From JBFLYZ01 sp040756415 (GTDB lineage: Bacteria > Bacteroidota > Bacteroidia > JADZBD01): 29,319 nt of DNA. The notes beneath the pieces were generated by a model, which was not told where the DNA came from, ran no database searches, and worked only from the letters and a program-made list of their open reading frames with translations. The DNA lies in contig JBFLYZ010000048.1 of assembly GCA_040756415.1 (NCBI GenBank), forward strand, positions 1 to 29,319. The letters are read 5' to 3'. Of this stretch, positions 16,212-22,985 are shown in pieces. Made by a program: the position numbers and the translations under genes. How positions within the stretch are numbered: position 1 is the first letter of the stretch; each line of letters starts with the position of its first letter.

Positions 16212-16907
16212 TTATTCCATTATGAGGGAAAAAGTTCCGGCCATGCCCAGCACAAGGCAGGTCACAACGATGGCCGCCTGCCTGCGCTGGGCCCTTTCAA
16301 CTTCCCGCAGGTCGATGAGCGTATAGGTAAAGCGATTGCCGTACAGCTCGCGGTGCTGGGCTGCCAGCTTCATGAGCGTATTAAAATCCTCTACGTTGGC
16401 CAAGACCTGACACCCTGCCGAATGCTTGTCAACCACCTTTGTCGTCCCGACCGCGCTTGCATGGTGTATGTTTATACCAAAGTACCCGGTAGAACGCACC
16501 GGGGACGAAAAATCAAGCACCGCATCGCGGTTATAGTCCCGAAGGATCGTCACCGGGCCGCCCCGCTGCACCAGCGCGTTATACTTGCCCAGGTGCAAGC
16601 CGATGATATAGGCGTTGACGTACTGCCCCTCGGCCAGTATCGCGGTTCCCTGCGGCTGAATCGGGTTGTTGAGCCAATAGGTTCCCGGATCGGTCGTGGC
16701 GTCCCATACATGGGTAATCGTTTCGCCTTTGTCGTCTTTGTAAAACACCACGATACGGTCATCAAAAGCATTAGGCGTTGTGCCGGGTGATCGTATGCCA
16801 ACTATGTTCAGCTCGTAAGGCCGCTCATAGAGCTTATAGCCCTTTTTGTTGAAAATACTTTTAAGGGCAGCAATAAGCCCTCGTCCGGTTCCCCTATGTA
16901 AATCCAT
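16212..16907 (-). CDS. YkuD-like (L,D-transpeptidase-fold) protein with C-terminal membrane anchor
   Basis: I take ATG 16907 (MDLHRGTGRGLIAALKSIF); the 231-residue product overlaps the amidase-like gene by 100 bases. The body has beta strands ending in GINIHHASAVG (H148/H149) and, 14 residues on, KHSAGCQV with C166, which matches the H ... S-x-G-C layout of YkuD L,D-transpeptidases, although the usual SHGC has Ala in place of His. A transmembrane helix closes the protein (about 211-228, AAIVVTCLVLGMAGTFSL). It may cut or bind peptidoglycan during entry or exit of a particle. The family call is by motif only. Confidence 0.6.
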   Translation of the reverse strand: MDLHRGTGRGLIAALKSIFNKKGYKLYERPYELNIVGIRSPGTTPNAFDDRIVVFYKDDKGETITHVWDATTDPGTYWLNNPIQPQGTAILAEGQYVNAYIIGLHLGKYNALVQRGGPVTILRDYNRDAVLDFSSPVRSTGYFGINIHHASAVGTTKVVDKHSAGCQVLANVEDFNTLMKLAAQHRELYGNRFTYTLIDLREVERAQRRQAAIVVTCLVLGMAGTFSLIME

Positions 16908-17365
16908 GTACCGTCCTCCTGCTCTTCGTAATCCTGCCAGTACTGCGTTTGCGTAGCGTACAGGCCCAACCATTGAACTACATCGAATCCGGGATTTTTG
17001 TCCCGATTGCTTTGCTCTTCGTACATGAAGTCCGCGCCCACGACAATGGCCTGCGGGAAAATCCTTCTGAGTTCCTGTATCTTCTCATACAGGCGATGCC
17101 ATTGCAGGGGATTGCGCGTGTCGGCAGGCCGCCCGCTGCGGTCAAGGCCGCCCACGTAAGCCAGATGGTAGCATAGCTCGTTCTCCGGACAGGCGTTATT
17201 GGCTGCATGGTTATAGCCCAATAGCCGAACGAAATACCCGAATTGATCCACCATGCCGTGAAAGACAGGCCGCTGGCCTGCCATGTTTCTTTTAATGCTT
17301 TCTGCATCCGCTTCCTGCGGGCTTTGTGTGCAATGCACCACAATGAATTTTACCTCGCGCTTCAT
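16808..17365 (-). CDS. Amidase_2/PGRP-fold protein lacking zinc ligands
   Basis: The N-terminus MKREVKFIVVHCTQSPQ and later AYVGGLDRSGRPADTRNPLQ (residues 69-88) are typical of Bacteroidota phage N-acetylmuramoyl-L-alanine amidases, which cut the lactyl-amide bond of peptidoglycan. The first zinc His (H11) is present, but the second is replaced in VVGADF (A111 where GHRD is usual) and the third (Cys or Asp before PxFD) is Asn124 in RDKNPGFDV. Hydrolysis is therefore doubtful and it may be a binding protein. The 185-residue product ends with SMSGLTS. The last 100 bases overlap the YkuD-like gene in another frame. A terminator-like hairpin lies upstream. Confidence 0.75.
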   Translation of the reverse strand: MKREVKFIVVHCTQSPQEADAESIKRNMAGQRPVFHGMVDQFGYFVRLLGYNHAANNACPENELCYHLAYVGGLDRSGRPADTRNPLQWHRLYEKIQELRRIFPQAIVVGADFMYEEQSNRDKNPGFDVVQWLGLYATQTQYWQDYEEQEDGTWIYIGEPDEGLLLPLKVFSTKRAISSMSGLTS

Positions 17366-17396
17366 GATTTGAGAGTTTTTATTTCGGCTTTTCTAT

Positions 17397-17419
17397 AAAA
17401 GCGAAGCCGAATCGCTTTT
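17397..17419 (-). terminator. Terminator-like hairpin after the peptidoglycan-binding protein gene
   Basis: Arms aaaagcga (17397-17404) and tcgctttt (17412-17419) enclose agccgaa. In the minus-strand RNA the stem is followed by a short U-rich end (UUUUAU). It separates the 295-residue gene from the amidase-like gene and may reduce, rather than stop, transcription. Confidence 0.45.
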
Positions 17420-17421
17420 TT

Positions 17422-17443
17422 CTAACATCTAACCTCCAACATC
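17422..17443 (-). repeat. GTTGGAGGTTAGA-type degenerate intergenic repeat, short copy
   Basis: Read on the minus strand this is GATGTTGGAGGTTAGATGTT, a string of near-7-base units built on GTTGGAG/GTTAGAG, like the longer copy at 22112-22158. It stands just after the stop of the 295-residue gene. Confidence 0.4.
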
Positions 17444-17446
17444 CAT

Positions 17447-18334
17447 TTAGGCATACTTTACATGGCTGGTCACTACATTCAGGCGAAAACCGTCAACGGT
17501 GTCAAAAACCGTAATGCCGCCTGCGCTGCTGACCTCGTAGCCTAAAATCGTATTGCCTCCGACCTGTACCAGGTGCCGGGCATCGCGCCATACTTTGGTA
17601 GGCCGCACGGTAACGATGGCCTTTCGCAAACCCGATACCCCGGTGGGTATAGTCCACTTACCGTCCTTCTTTTCAAGGCCCATCGTAGTGAAAGCGATGG
17701 CGAGCTGGTCTTTCTGCTCTGCCTGTGAAAAAGTGCTGAGCAGGCCCGTGACGATGGTTGTGCTTACCCCACCCAGCCGCTTAGCCTTGAATTTCTCGTT
17801 CACCGTCACGTATTCCGAAGGATTTTTGATCTGCTGCAAAGAGGCCATTGCCGCCTTAAAATCCTTTTTCTGCGCTGCGGCAAATAGGTTGCTGGCAATT
17901 GTTTGCGGATCAACGGCTGTGAGGGCCTTAAACTGGTCTTCGGTGATCTCGGCAGGAAGTCCCTTATTTAAAAGCGCGGCCTGCGTCTCATCCCCGAAAT
18001 ACCCCGTAGCCCCGCTCTTGATGATGCCGGGATACTTTGCAAGTAAGGTCTGCTGGAGCAGCTTTACCTTGTCCCCGCGTGAACCCTTGCGTAAGGGAAA
18101 ATCGCTGACGGGTTTCTTCGTTCCGGTGGAGCTGGACCCGCCCGATCCCGGAAGCGGGGCAGGGGTGGTGCCGGGCTGTATCTCGGTTTCCGGCTGTTCT
18201 TCCAAAAGCCTGCTGGTATCTTCACCCGGTTTGTTGCTGCGCCTTGTCAGGGCATAGAAACCAATACCCAGCGCACTCAGGGAAAACAATCCTATAAAGA
18301 CGCGCTTAGGCGTCAGCCACTTTTTCTGCTCCAT
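17447..18334 (-). CDS. Membrane-anchored protein with peptidoglycan-binding domain
   Basis: I take ATG 18334 (MEQKKWLTPKRVFIGL), which overlaps the upstream gene by 29 bases and puts a single transmembrane helix at residues 11-29. A Pro/Gly/Ser/Thr-rich linker (40-75) leads to a PG_binding_1 domain at about 79-127: FPLRKGSRGDKVKLLQQTLL and TGYFGDETQAAL. A helical middle and a beta-rich C-terminal domain (about 200-295, with VGGNTILGYEVSS) have no known family. The layout suits a virion-membrane or inner-membrane protein that grips the cell wall. It contains no obvious catalytic residues. Confidence 0.78.
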   Translation of the reverse strand: MEQKKWLTPKRVFIGLFSLSALGIGFYALTRRSNKPGEDTSRLLEEQPETEIQPGTTPAPLPGSGGSSSTGTKKPVSDFPLRKGSRGDKVKLLQQTLLAKYPGIIKSGATGYFGDETQAALLNKGLPAEITEDQFKALTAVDPQTIASNLFAAAQKKDFKAAMASLQQIKNPSEYVTVNEKFKAKRLGGVSTTIVTGLLSTFSQAEQKDQLAIAFTTMGLEKKDGKWTIPTGVSGLRKAIVTVRPTKVWRDARHLVQVGGNTILGYEVSSAGGITVFDTVDGFRLNVVTSHVKYA

Positions 18335-19004
18335 TTTTCTTTCGGTTAATGATATACTTAGCCTGCTCCTGTTCTTCCTCATCCAACTGGCCTTTGAGGT
18401 ATTCGGTCAGGCTTTCGTAGCCTGCGAGTTTTTCGCTGGCAATAGCTTTGCTTAAAACCGTATAGCCATTATAGTCGGGTACTTCCCAAAGCACCGCGTA
18501 AATAGCGTCTTCATCCGTTGACCATGACCCGGCTGCAGCCCGGAGCCTGCGCTTCCAGTCCTCCAGCAATCCATAGCTTGGCGCGTCCCCTTTTTTGCGG
18601 GGCTTGCCCGAAATGATATTCTTGACCGTTTGCAGTTCTTCAGATTCCAGGTCGCTCCGCAGGGCCTCGTCCAGCGTTTCCCCGTAGGCATCCTTATACA
18701 TCTTGATGATCTTACCGGCCTGTTCCTGGGTTTGTATATCGGAAAAGGCTTCGTAGACTTTTTGCTCATCGGTTCCCGCGCCTGTAAGGGCAACGTCTAT
18801 CTTTTCAACAAGGCTGGCAAGGCTCTTGTCGTAAAGCGCGTTTTTCAATATGCTTTGCGACCTGCGCCTGCGGATAACACGACCGCCAACGTAAAGGCTT
18901 ATGCCTCCTAAAAGAAGCACGGCTGTACCAATGACCAGCGTGTTTTTCACGGTCGGATTGACACCGCTCCAAAAACCTCCTTGCGCTACTTCCTGCCCTG
19001 CCAT
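18306..19004 (-). CDS. Membrane-anchored protein with two annexin-like repeats
   Basis: The 232 residues have a transmembrane helix at 21-45 followed by RRRR, so the C-terminal part faces the cytoplasm or particle interior. Repeat 1 (about 68-132) has GAGTDEQKVYEAFSDI and then, 42 residues after the first Gly, the acidic cap DLESEE; this is the arrangement of annexin type II calcium sites (GxGTD, then D/E about 40 residues on). Repeat 2 (about 153-220) has SWSTDEDAIYAVLWEV and LKGQLDEEEQE and keeps the TDE core but not the Gly pair. Eukaryotic annexins carry four repeats and bind acidic phospholipids with calcium; bacterial examples are rare. Membrane curvature or sealing in a lipid-containing particle is a guess. 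Confidence 0.72.
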   Translation of the reverse strand: MAGQEVAQGGFWSGVNPTVKNTLVIGTAVLLLGGISLYVGGRVIRRRRSQSILKNALYDKSLASLVEKIDVALTGAGTDEQKVYEAFSDIQTQEQAGKIIKMYKDAYGETLDEALRSDLESEELQTVKNIISGKPRKKGDAPSYGLLEDWKRRLRAAAGSWSTDEDAIYAVLWEVPDYNGYTVLSKAIASEKLAGYESLTEYLKGQLDEEEQEQAKYIINRKKNGAEKVADA

Positions 19005-19011
19005 TGCTCGT

Positions 19012-19200
19012 TTACTTTTTTAAACCTAAAAATCTCCGTGCCCAGTCCAGCTTGTGCGGCTCGTTCTTAATTACCCACGCCAGCTTTTCCATTTCTTCGG
19101 TCGTCAGACCCGAGAAAATCACCGCAGCCGCTTTAGCCTTACGGCTGGCCAATTCAATGGTCGGGGCTGCGATCTGTATTTCATACTCGTAAGTCGGCAT
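19012..19200 (-). CDS. Small hypothetical protein
   Basis: The 62 residues start MPTYEYEIQIAAPTIELASR, with a beta strand followed by helices and a basic C-terminus (ARRFLGLKK). It is packed 8 bases before the annexin-like gene and 15 after the 342-residue gene, which supports its being real. No family is recognised. A start resembling small capsid-cementing or ubiquitin-like folds is suggestive only. Confidence 0.6.
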   Translation of the reverse strand: MPTYEYEIQIAAPTIELASRKAKAAAVIFSGLTTEEMEKLAWVIKNEPHKLDWARRFLGLKK

Positions 19201-19215
19201 CTTCTTGTCCTCCCT

Positions 19216-20244
19216 TCATTGGTATGTAATAGGCGAATCGTCCGAATCGTCTTCCAGCGGCTCGTCTTCGCCAGTCTGCTTTTCATTTTCTTGCTCTGCG
19301 GGCTGCTCGGTGGTCGGCTGCACCTCTTCTTCCTTTTCAGCTTCTTCCTCCTGGGCGCGCTGCCTCTTATCCCGCATCTCCTTTGCCCGCTTGAGCATGG
19401 CGGCTATCTCCTGTTTGGATTTGATCTGCTCTTGCAGCCATTCCTTAACAGGTACGATCAGCTCTTTATGATCTTTAATCAAGTAGACCAGCGCAAGGCA
19501 TTGCTGAAACTCGATCTCTGAATAGTATTTTTTCAGCGTCCGCAGTACTTTGAGCAGTTCGGCAGTTTCAGGGTCTTCCTTGATCTCGCTTTTGGGCTTT
19601 ATCGTTACTTCCTCTTTGGGGCCTTCAAGTGTTTCCGGCTGCTTGTCCTGTGACTTAGGCAGCAGGCCGGCCAGCGATTCAAGGACAGAACCATTGCCCA
19701 GTAGGTCGGGAAATTTCGTGACCAGCGTGGACACAAAATTTCCGATGTATTCCAACGTCCCCTTGTCCTTAACCTTATTCTGCTGGACACGAAGCTGCGC
19801 GATGAATACATCCACTTCCTTTACAAACTTTTCTTTCCTTGCCAGCTCCTCTTTAAGCCGCTCGTTCTCACGGGTGAGGTATTCGTTGTCGCTCTCCAGC
19901 TTGGCATACCTGCGTATTTCCTCCTTATCAAGTCCCGCAAGGGCTTGCGTGTTTTGGATCTCCTGTCTTTTCTCTTTGGCAGGACTTGTATAGCCGTTTA
20001 CCAGCAGGGTAAACGTGTCCCCTGACTTGTCTCCGTAATAGCAGATGAAAGCCACTTTTTTGGTTTCATCGTTCACATGGTCACGGAAGGAATCAAACAG
20101 GGACAGGTCACGCGAACGGGAAACAATAGCAAGCCCATCTATCTTGACGGTATAGGAAAAGTCCTCCCGGCTTTTGATGCTGTTTTCTATAGCTGCCCGA
20201 ACCAGCGCGATATGCTGCTCCGAATATTTGAGTTCCTCGTACAT
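19216..20244 (-). CDS. Coiled-coil protein sharing an N-terminal domain with its upstream neighbour
   Basis: The 342 residues have three parts: a globular N-terminus (about 9-85), long coiled coils (about 105-160, with LESDNEYLTRENERLKEELA), a helical domain (about 215-290), and a Glu/Gln-rich acidic tail (about 300-335). The N-terminal domain aligns with that of the next gene: L-V-R-A-A-I-E-N ... Y-T-V-K-I-D-G-L-A-I-V ... S-L-F-D-S-F ... V-A-F-I-C-Y-Y, against the same pattern there. Two short LAGL segments lie at 102-105 and 191-194. A scaffold or spike-stalk role is possible. No catalytic motif is seen. Confidence 0.7.
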   Translation of the reverse strand: MYEELKYSEQHIALVRAAIENSIKSREDFSYTVKIDGLAIVSRSRDLSLFDSFRDHVNDETKKVAFICYYGDKSGDTFTLLVNGYTSPAKEKRQEIQNTQALAGLDKEEIRRYAKLESDNEYLTRENERLKEELARKEKFVKEVDVFIAQLRVQQNKVKDKGTLEYIGNFVSTLVTKFPDLLGNGSVLESLAGLLPKSQDKQPETLEGPKEEVTIKPKSEIKEDPETAELLKVLRTLKKYYSEIEFQQCLALVYLIKDHKELIVPVKEWLQEQIKSKQEIAAMLKRAKEMRDKRQRAQEEEAEKEEEVQPTTEQPAEQENEKQTGEDEPLEDDSDDSPITYQ

Positions 20245-20248
20245 GACT

Positions 20249-20851
20249 TTATTTCTTTACTGCACTCATCATTTTCTCGATCTCGTCCAGCAAACCCGCA
20301 ACATCACCTGCGGCCTTGAGGTGCTGGATGATTGTCTGCTCGATCTCTTTCTTGGGGACGATCATGATAAGACTGTCCCCTGCATCCAGCACCTTTGCCT
20401 GTTTTACCGTTTCAATGTCCTCGGCCTTTCGCCCTGCTTTAAGCTGCTTGTTTTCCGCATCCAGCGTTTTGACCAGCTTGATCCATTGCTGCTCGGAATC
20501 AATGAAGGCGTTAATCAGCTTCCTGAGCTTCCAGTTGGCAACACGGCACAGGCGGTTTTCGCGCGAAAGAGAGCTTATCCGCGCCAGCCGCTTGGCATGG
20601 GCCTGCAAATCGAACTCATAGGCGCATTCCAGCGATCCGTCCGGGCGGTAGATAAAAAAGTTGATCCGGCTGGCCTGCGGGTAACGGTAGTTCAGAAAAT
20701 CCGAGAAAGGATCAAGGCTCCCGGTCTTGGCCACTATTTCCACACCATCGGCCTCGATACGATAATACCTGCGCTCTCCATTCCTTATGCTCTGTTTCAG
20801 GAAAGAGAAAATCTCTCCGATGTTTTCTACGTTAAAATCAGGACGCTTCAT
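20249..20851 (-). CDS. Partner protein with the same N-terminal domain
   Basis: The 200 residues begin MKRPDFNVENIGEIFSFLKQ. Positions about 12-80 match the N-terminal domain of the 342-residue neighbour (L-K-Q-S-I-R-N-G ... Y-Y-R-I-E-A-D-G-V-E-I-V ... D-P-F-S-D-F ... I-N-F-F-I-Y). The C-terminal half is helical (about 95-195) without the long coiled coil and acidic tail of the neighbour, so a gene duplication followed by divergence of the C-terminus is likely. The start overlaps the previous stop by four bases. The two may form a heteromer. No family is recognised. Confidence 0.7.
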   Translation of the reverse strand: MKRPDFNVENIGEIFSFLKQSIRNGERRYYRIEADGVEIVAKTGSLDPFSDFLNYRYPQASRINFFIYRPDGSLECAYEFDLQAHAKRLARISSLSRENRLCRVANWKLRKLINAFIDSEQQWIKLVKTLDAENKQLKAGRKAEDIETVKQAKVLDAGDSLIMIVPKKEIEQTIIQHLKAAGDVAGLLDEIEKMMSAVKK

Positions 20852-21225
20852 TTCTTTTTCTTTTTTGATTTGACTTCGGGCGTTATCACAATAAAATCAA
20901 GGAAGACCGGGCTGGCCGTTGCATTGGACACCTTGATCTTTCCGGTATGCTCATAAGTTTGCTCGTTCAGCGTAGGATCAACCCAATCCCAAATCCCGCT
21001 GTCGGATTCCACGCGCACGAATGACCCGGCACCGCCCCCGTATTCCAGCCGGACGGTCAGGTATAAAAATTCGGTCTCGACCAAAAAGTAATACTGGCCG
21101 TATGCCCTTAGCGTAATAGTTTCGCCCGCCTTGATGACAAGGGAGCGATAGGCAAGCGTGTAATTCTTTACGCCCAATTCCTTCATCCTGAAAGGAGCAT
21201 GGGCCAGCACATATTCAGTCCTCAT
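20848..21225 (-). CDS. Small beta-rich protein, first of three in series
   Basis: The 125 residues are almost all predicted beta strands (IKAGETITLRAYGQYYFLV, LYLTVRLEYGGGAG) with a final KSKKKKK tail. It overlaps its neighbours at both ends (4 and 11 bases). The size and strand pattern suit a single jelly roll or similar beta-sandwich, as in minor capsid, spike or receptor-binding proteins of tailless viruses, but no family is recognised and the structural role is inferred from context. Confidence 0.65.
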   Translation of the reverse strand: MRTEYVLAHAPFRMKELGVKNYTLAYRSLVIKAGETITLRAYGQYYFLVETEFLYLTVRLEYGGGAGSFVRVESDSGIWDWVDPTLNEQTYEHTGKIKVSNATASPVFLDFIVITPEVKSKKKKK

Positions 21226-21664
21226 GTCTGTAAGTCACGTACACCGAAAGCGTATAATCCTTTATAAGCGCATTCCCCTGAAACTTGCACAGCAGCAGCC
21301 AGGTCTTTGCGCTGGCGTTAATGATCTGCGGGCCGGGTTTTTTCCCGGTCTCGAAGGCGGCCAGTTTTTTGTCAACTGTTCCGGGCGGTAATATGTCCGG
21401 CAGCTTGGCCAGCGCATCTTCGCAGCGCACGTCCATTTCACACAGCAGCACCCCTTCGCGTTCGATCCGAAGCCGCCCCACCTGGTAATGGCCGGGCGGT
21501 ATGACGCCACCGGGGCCGGGGCCAGCTTCAAAGACCTTTTCAGGTGAAGCGGTCGCGGCAAGGCTCACGATCCGGCCAGCATCATCGGGCAGGTGTATCA
21601 AAAACCTGCGGGTTTCGCCTTCAATGGTGATACGCTCCTGATGGATATGCACTCGCTTATTCAT
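21215..21664 (-). CDS. Small beta-rich protein, second of three in series
   Basis: The 149 residues (MNKRVHIHQERITIEGETRR) are beta-rich in the first half, with a Gly/Pro turn (GPGPGGVIPPGHYQVGRLRI), and end with a strand TLSVYVTYRHED. It overlaps its upstream neighbour by four bases (ATGA) and the downstream one by 11. The common phrase Y-Q-V-G-R-L-R-I-E-R here and Y-E-V-G-R-I-E-V-L-N in the 126-residue gene suggests that the two are related. Function unknown; a virion-surface or penton-type role is inferred from position beside the capsid candidate. Confidence 0.65.
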   Translation of the reverse strand: MNKRVHIHQERITIEGETRRFLIHLPDDAGRIVSLAATASPEKVFEAGPGPGGVIPPGHYQVGRLRIEREGVLLCEMDVRCEDALAKLPDILPPGTVDKKLAAFETGKKPGPQIINASAKTWLLLCKFQGNALIKDYTLSVYVTYRHED

Positions 21665-22041
21665 GTTTCGGATTCTTTTTCACCGCGCACGTAAAACGAT
21701 ACCCGGTAGGCCGCAAAAACCGCGTTGGGGTTATCGCTGTCCGTGTAGCTGACCTTTATCTTGCCGTTCAGCACTTCGATCCGGCCCACCTCATAAAACC
21801 GCTGGTTAGGCCGCACGTTGATACCGCTCATGAGCAGCTTACTTTCGTAGTTGTCCGGAAAATATTCTTTGCCGTTGAACTCGATCTTTTGCGCCCCCCG
21901 GTAGTAAAGCTGGTCGTCCCTGTCGCTGGTCAGAAGTATGCCCGTTATGCAGCGCACTTCCTTGTCCAGTTCAAATTCCTCGTTGTATGTTTCGTTGGCT
22001 GAGGTGACAGCCAGGTCGAATCGTTTGAAATACGGAAACAT
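21661..22041 (-). CDS. Small beta-rich protein, third of three in series
   Basis: The 126 residues (MFPYFKRFDLAVTSANETYN) show alternating strands: EFELDKEVRCITGILLTSD, then RFYEVGRIEVLNGKIKVSY and a final AAYRVSFYVRGE. A segment LLMSGINVRPNQRF precedes the Y-E-V-G-R-I-E strand shared with the 149-residue gene. It is the first gene after the capsid candidate, behind a hairpin and a degenerate repeat. No family is recognised. A jelly-roll minor structural protein is the best guess. Confidence 0.65.
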   Translation of the reverse strand: MFPYFKRFDLAVTSANETYNEEFELDKEVRCITGILLTSDRDDQLYYRGAQKIEFNGKEYFPDNYESKLLMSGINVRPNQRFYEVGRIEVLNGKIKVSYTDSDNPNAVFAAYRVSFYVRGEKESET

Positions 22042-22061
22042 CTTTTTTCTTTTTAAGGATA

Positions 22062-22090
22062 GCGGGACGGACTTTCTTCATCCGCCCCGC
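22062..22090 (-). terminator. Hairpin downstream of the capsid candidate
   Basis: Arms 22062-22071 and 22081-22090 pair over ten positions, one a G-U in the minus-strand RNA, around a 9-base loop. No U-run follows; the next bases are A-rich and lead to the start of the 126-residue gene. It may protect or cut the mRNA at the capsid gene boundary. Confidence 0.45.
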
Positions 22091-22111
22091 ACATCCTGTT
22101 GCCCAACCCCT

Positions 22112-22158
22112 CAATCAAACCACAAACTGTAAACTCCAAACTCTAACTTCCAACCTCC
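22112..22158 (-). repeat. GGTTAGAG/GTTTGGAG degenerate repeat, longer copy
   Basis: On the minus strand, directly after the capsid candidate's stop, a run of about seven units built on GTTnGAG/GTTTGG appears (GGAGGTTGGAAGTTAGAG, then GTTTGGAGTTTACAGTTTG). The same theme recurs at 17422-17443, also just behind a stop codon. Confidence 0.5.
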
Positions 22159-22159
22159 G

Positions 22160-22891
22160 TTAAGGCGTGGTAATCGTTCCGTGCAGGGCCATGAACAGGT
22201 AGCTGTTGGCAGCGATACCCGTAGTGGTGCCCAGCTCCACGGTCAGTTCGATGGCCACATCGTCCTGAATAAGCCGGGGATTGGCCAGCTTGTAATAGCC
22301 CAGCGGCACGTTGTGGTTTGCCTCCGTGGCGAACACCCGGTTCCCGGTGCCTTCGGGAACGATGATCTTCTTATTGGCCTTGAGCGAGAATTCGCCCAGC
22401 GCAATGGCAGGGAAACTTTCGATCTTGCCATAAGTGGCGCTCATGGCCTCGTCCTCGCTTGCGCCTGCTGCCGTGCCTGCCAGCATAATGATGCCCGATA
22501 CCAGCAGCACCGCGTTCTTGGGCAGCTTGCCTTCACTCAGCGAGCGCAGCCCGATCTTGCGCGTGTCCTGCGGCTCGAACATTTTGATGGTCTTGCTTGA
22601 CAGAGGCTTGATCGCGTAGACAAGCGTGTCGGCAAGGCGCAGGTCGCCTTTCTTGAGCTGCTCCTTCACGTGGCCGGGCAGTTCCACGAAATGCTTTTCC
22701 ATTTCAGCCCGGCTGCCCTTGCTGGGAATAGGAGGGGCAGCGAGCTTTTGGATGATCTTGGCTTTCTTTACCGGGTTCTTGATCTTGGCAAGCGCACCGA
22801 GCAGTTCCTCGGTCATGCCGTTTTCGTCTACACCGAACAGCGCACCCGCGTTGTTGTACTCGCTGTTCTCGATTCCTTCCAGATTCAACAT
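22160..22891 (-). CDS. Candidate major capsid protein of a tailless virus
   Basis: The 243 residues have a helical N-terminus (MLNLEGIENSEYNNAGALFG) and Lys-rich stretch, then from about 90 two blocks of strands: SSKTIKMFEPQD, AVLLVSGIIMLAG, and IALGEFSLKANKKIIVPEG, GYYKLANPRLIQDDVAIEL, YLFMALHGTITTP. The two-block, strand-rich layout and ending are what one expects of a double jelly-roll capsid protein, though the length is at the low end. It lies in the middle of the structural operon and is the only gene with hairpins on both sides, as expected for a strongly and separately expressed protein. No recognised family; fold and role are inference. Confidence 0.5.
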   Translation of the reverse strand: MLNLEGIENSEYNNAGALFGVDENGMTEELLGALAKIKNPVKKAKIIQKLAAPPIPSKGSRAEMEKHFVELPGHVKEQLKKGDLRLADTLVYAIKPLSSKTIKMFEPQDTRKIGLRSLSEGKLPKNAVLLVSGIIMLAGTAAGASEDEAMSATYGKIESFPAIALGEFSLKANKKIIVPEGTGNRVFATEANHNVPLGYYKLANPRLIQDDVAIELTVELGTTTGIAANSYLFMALHGTITTP

Positions 22892-22931
22892 GGTTTTCTT
22901 TTTTTGGTTTTTTCAGGCAAGGCGGTAGCCG

Positions 22932-22955
22932 GGGCAGACATTTTGTTGTCTGCCC
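22932..22955 (-). terminator. Hairpin in the leader of the capsid candidate
   Basis: A perfect nine-base inverted repeat (22932-22940 and 22947-22955) with loop ttttgt stands between the stop of the 247-residue gene and the ATG at 22891. A looser outer pairing (gcggcaaag with ccttgcc) extends it. There is no U-run in the minus-strand direction. The leader after it is A-rich, as in other Bacteroidota starts. Confidence 0.5.
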
Positions 22956-22985
22956 TGGGCGCACTTTGCCGCTTTGTTTTTTGCT

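Noticed and set aside
16808..16907. A programmed -1 frameshift fusing the amidase-like and YkuD-like proteins
   Set aside because: No good slippery heptamer is present (ACA AAA AGG is the closest), and the YkuD-like gene has its own ATG.
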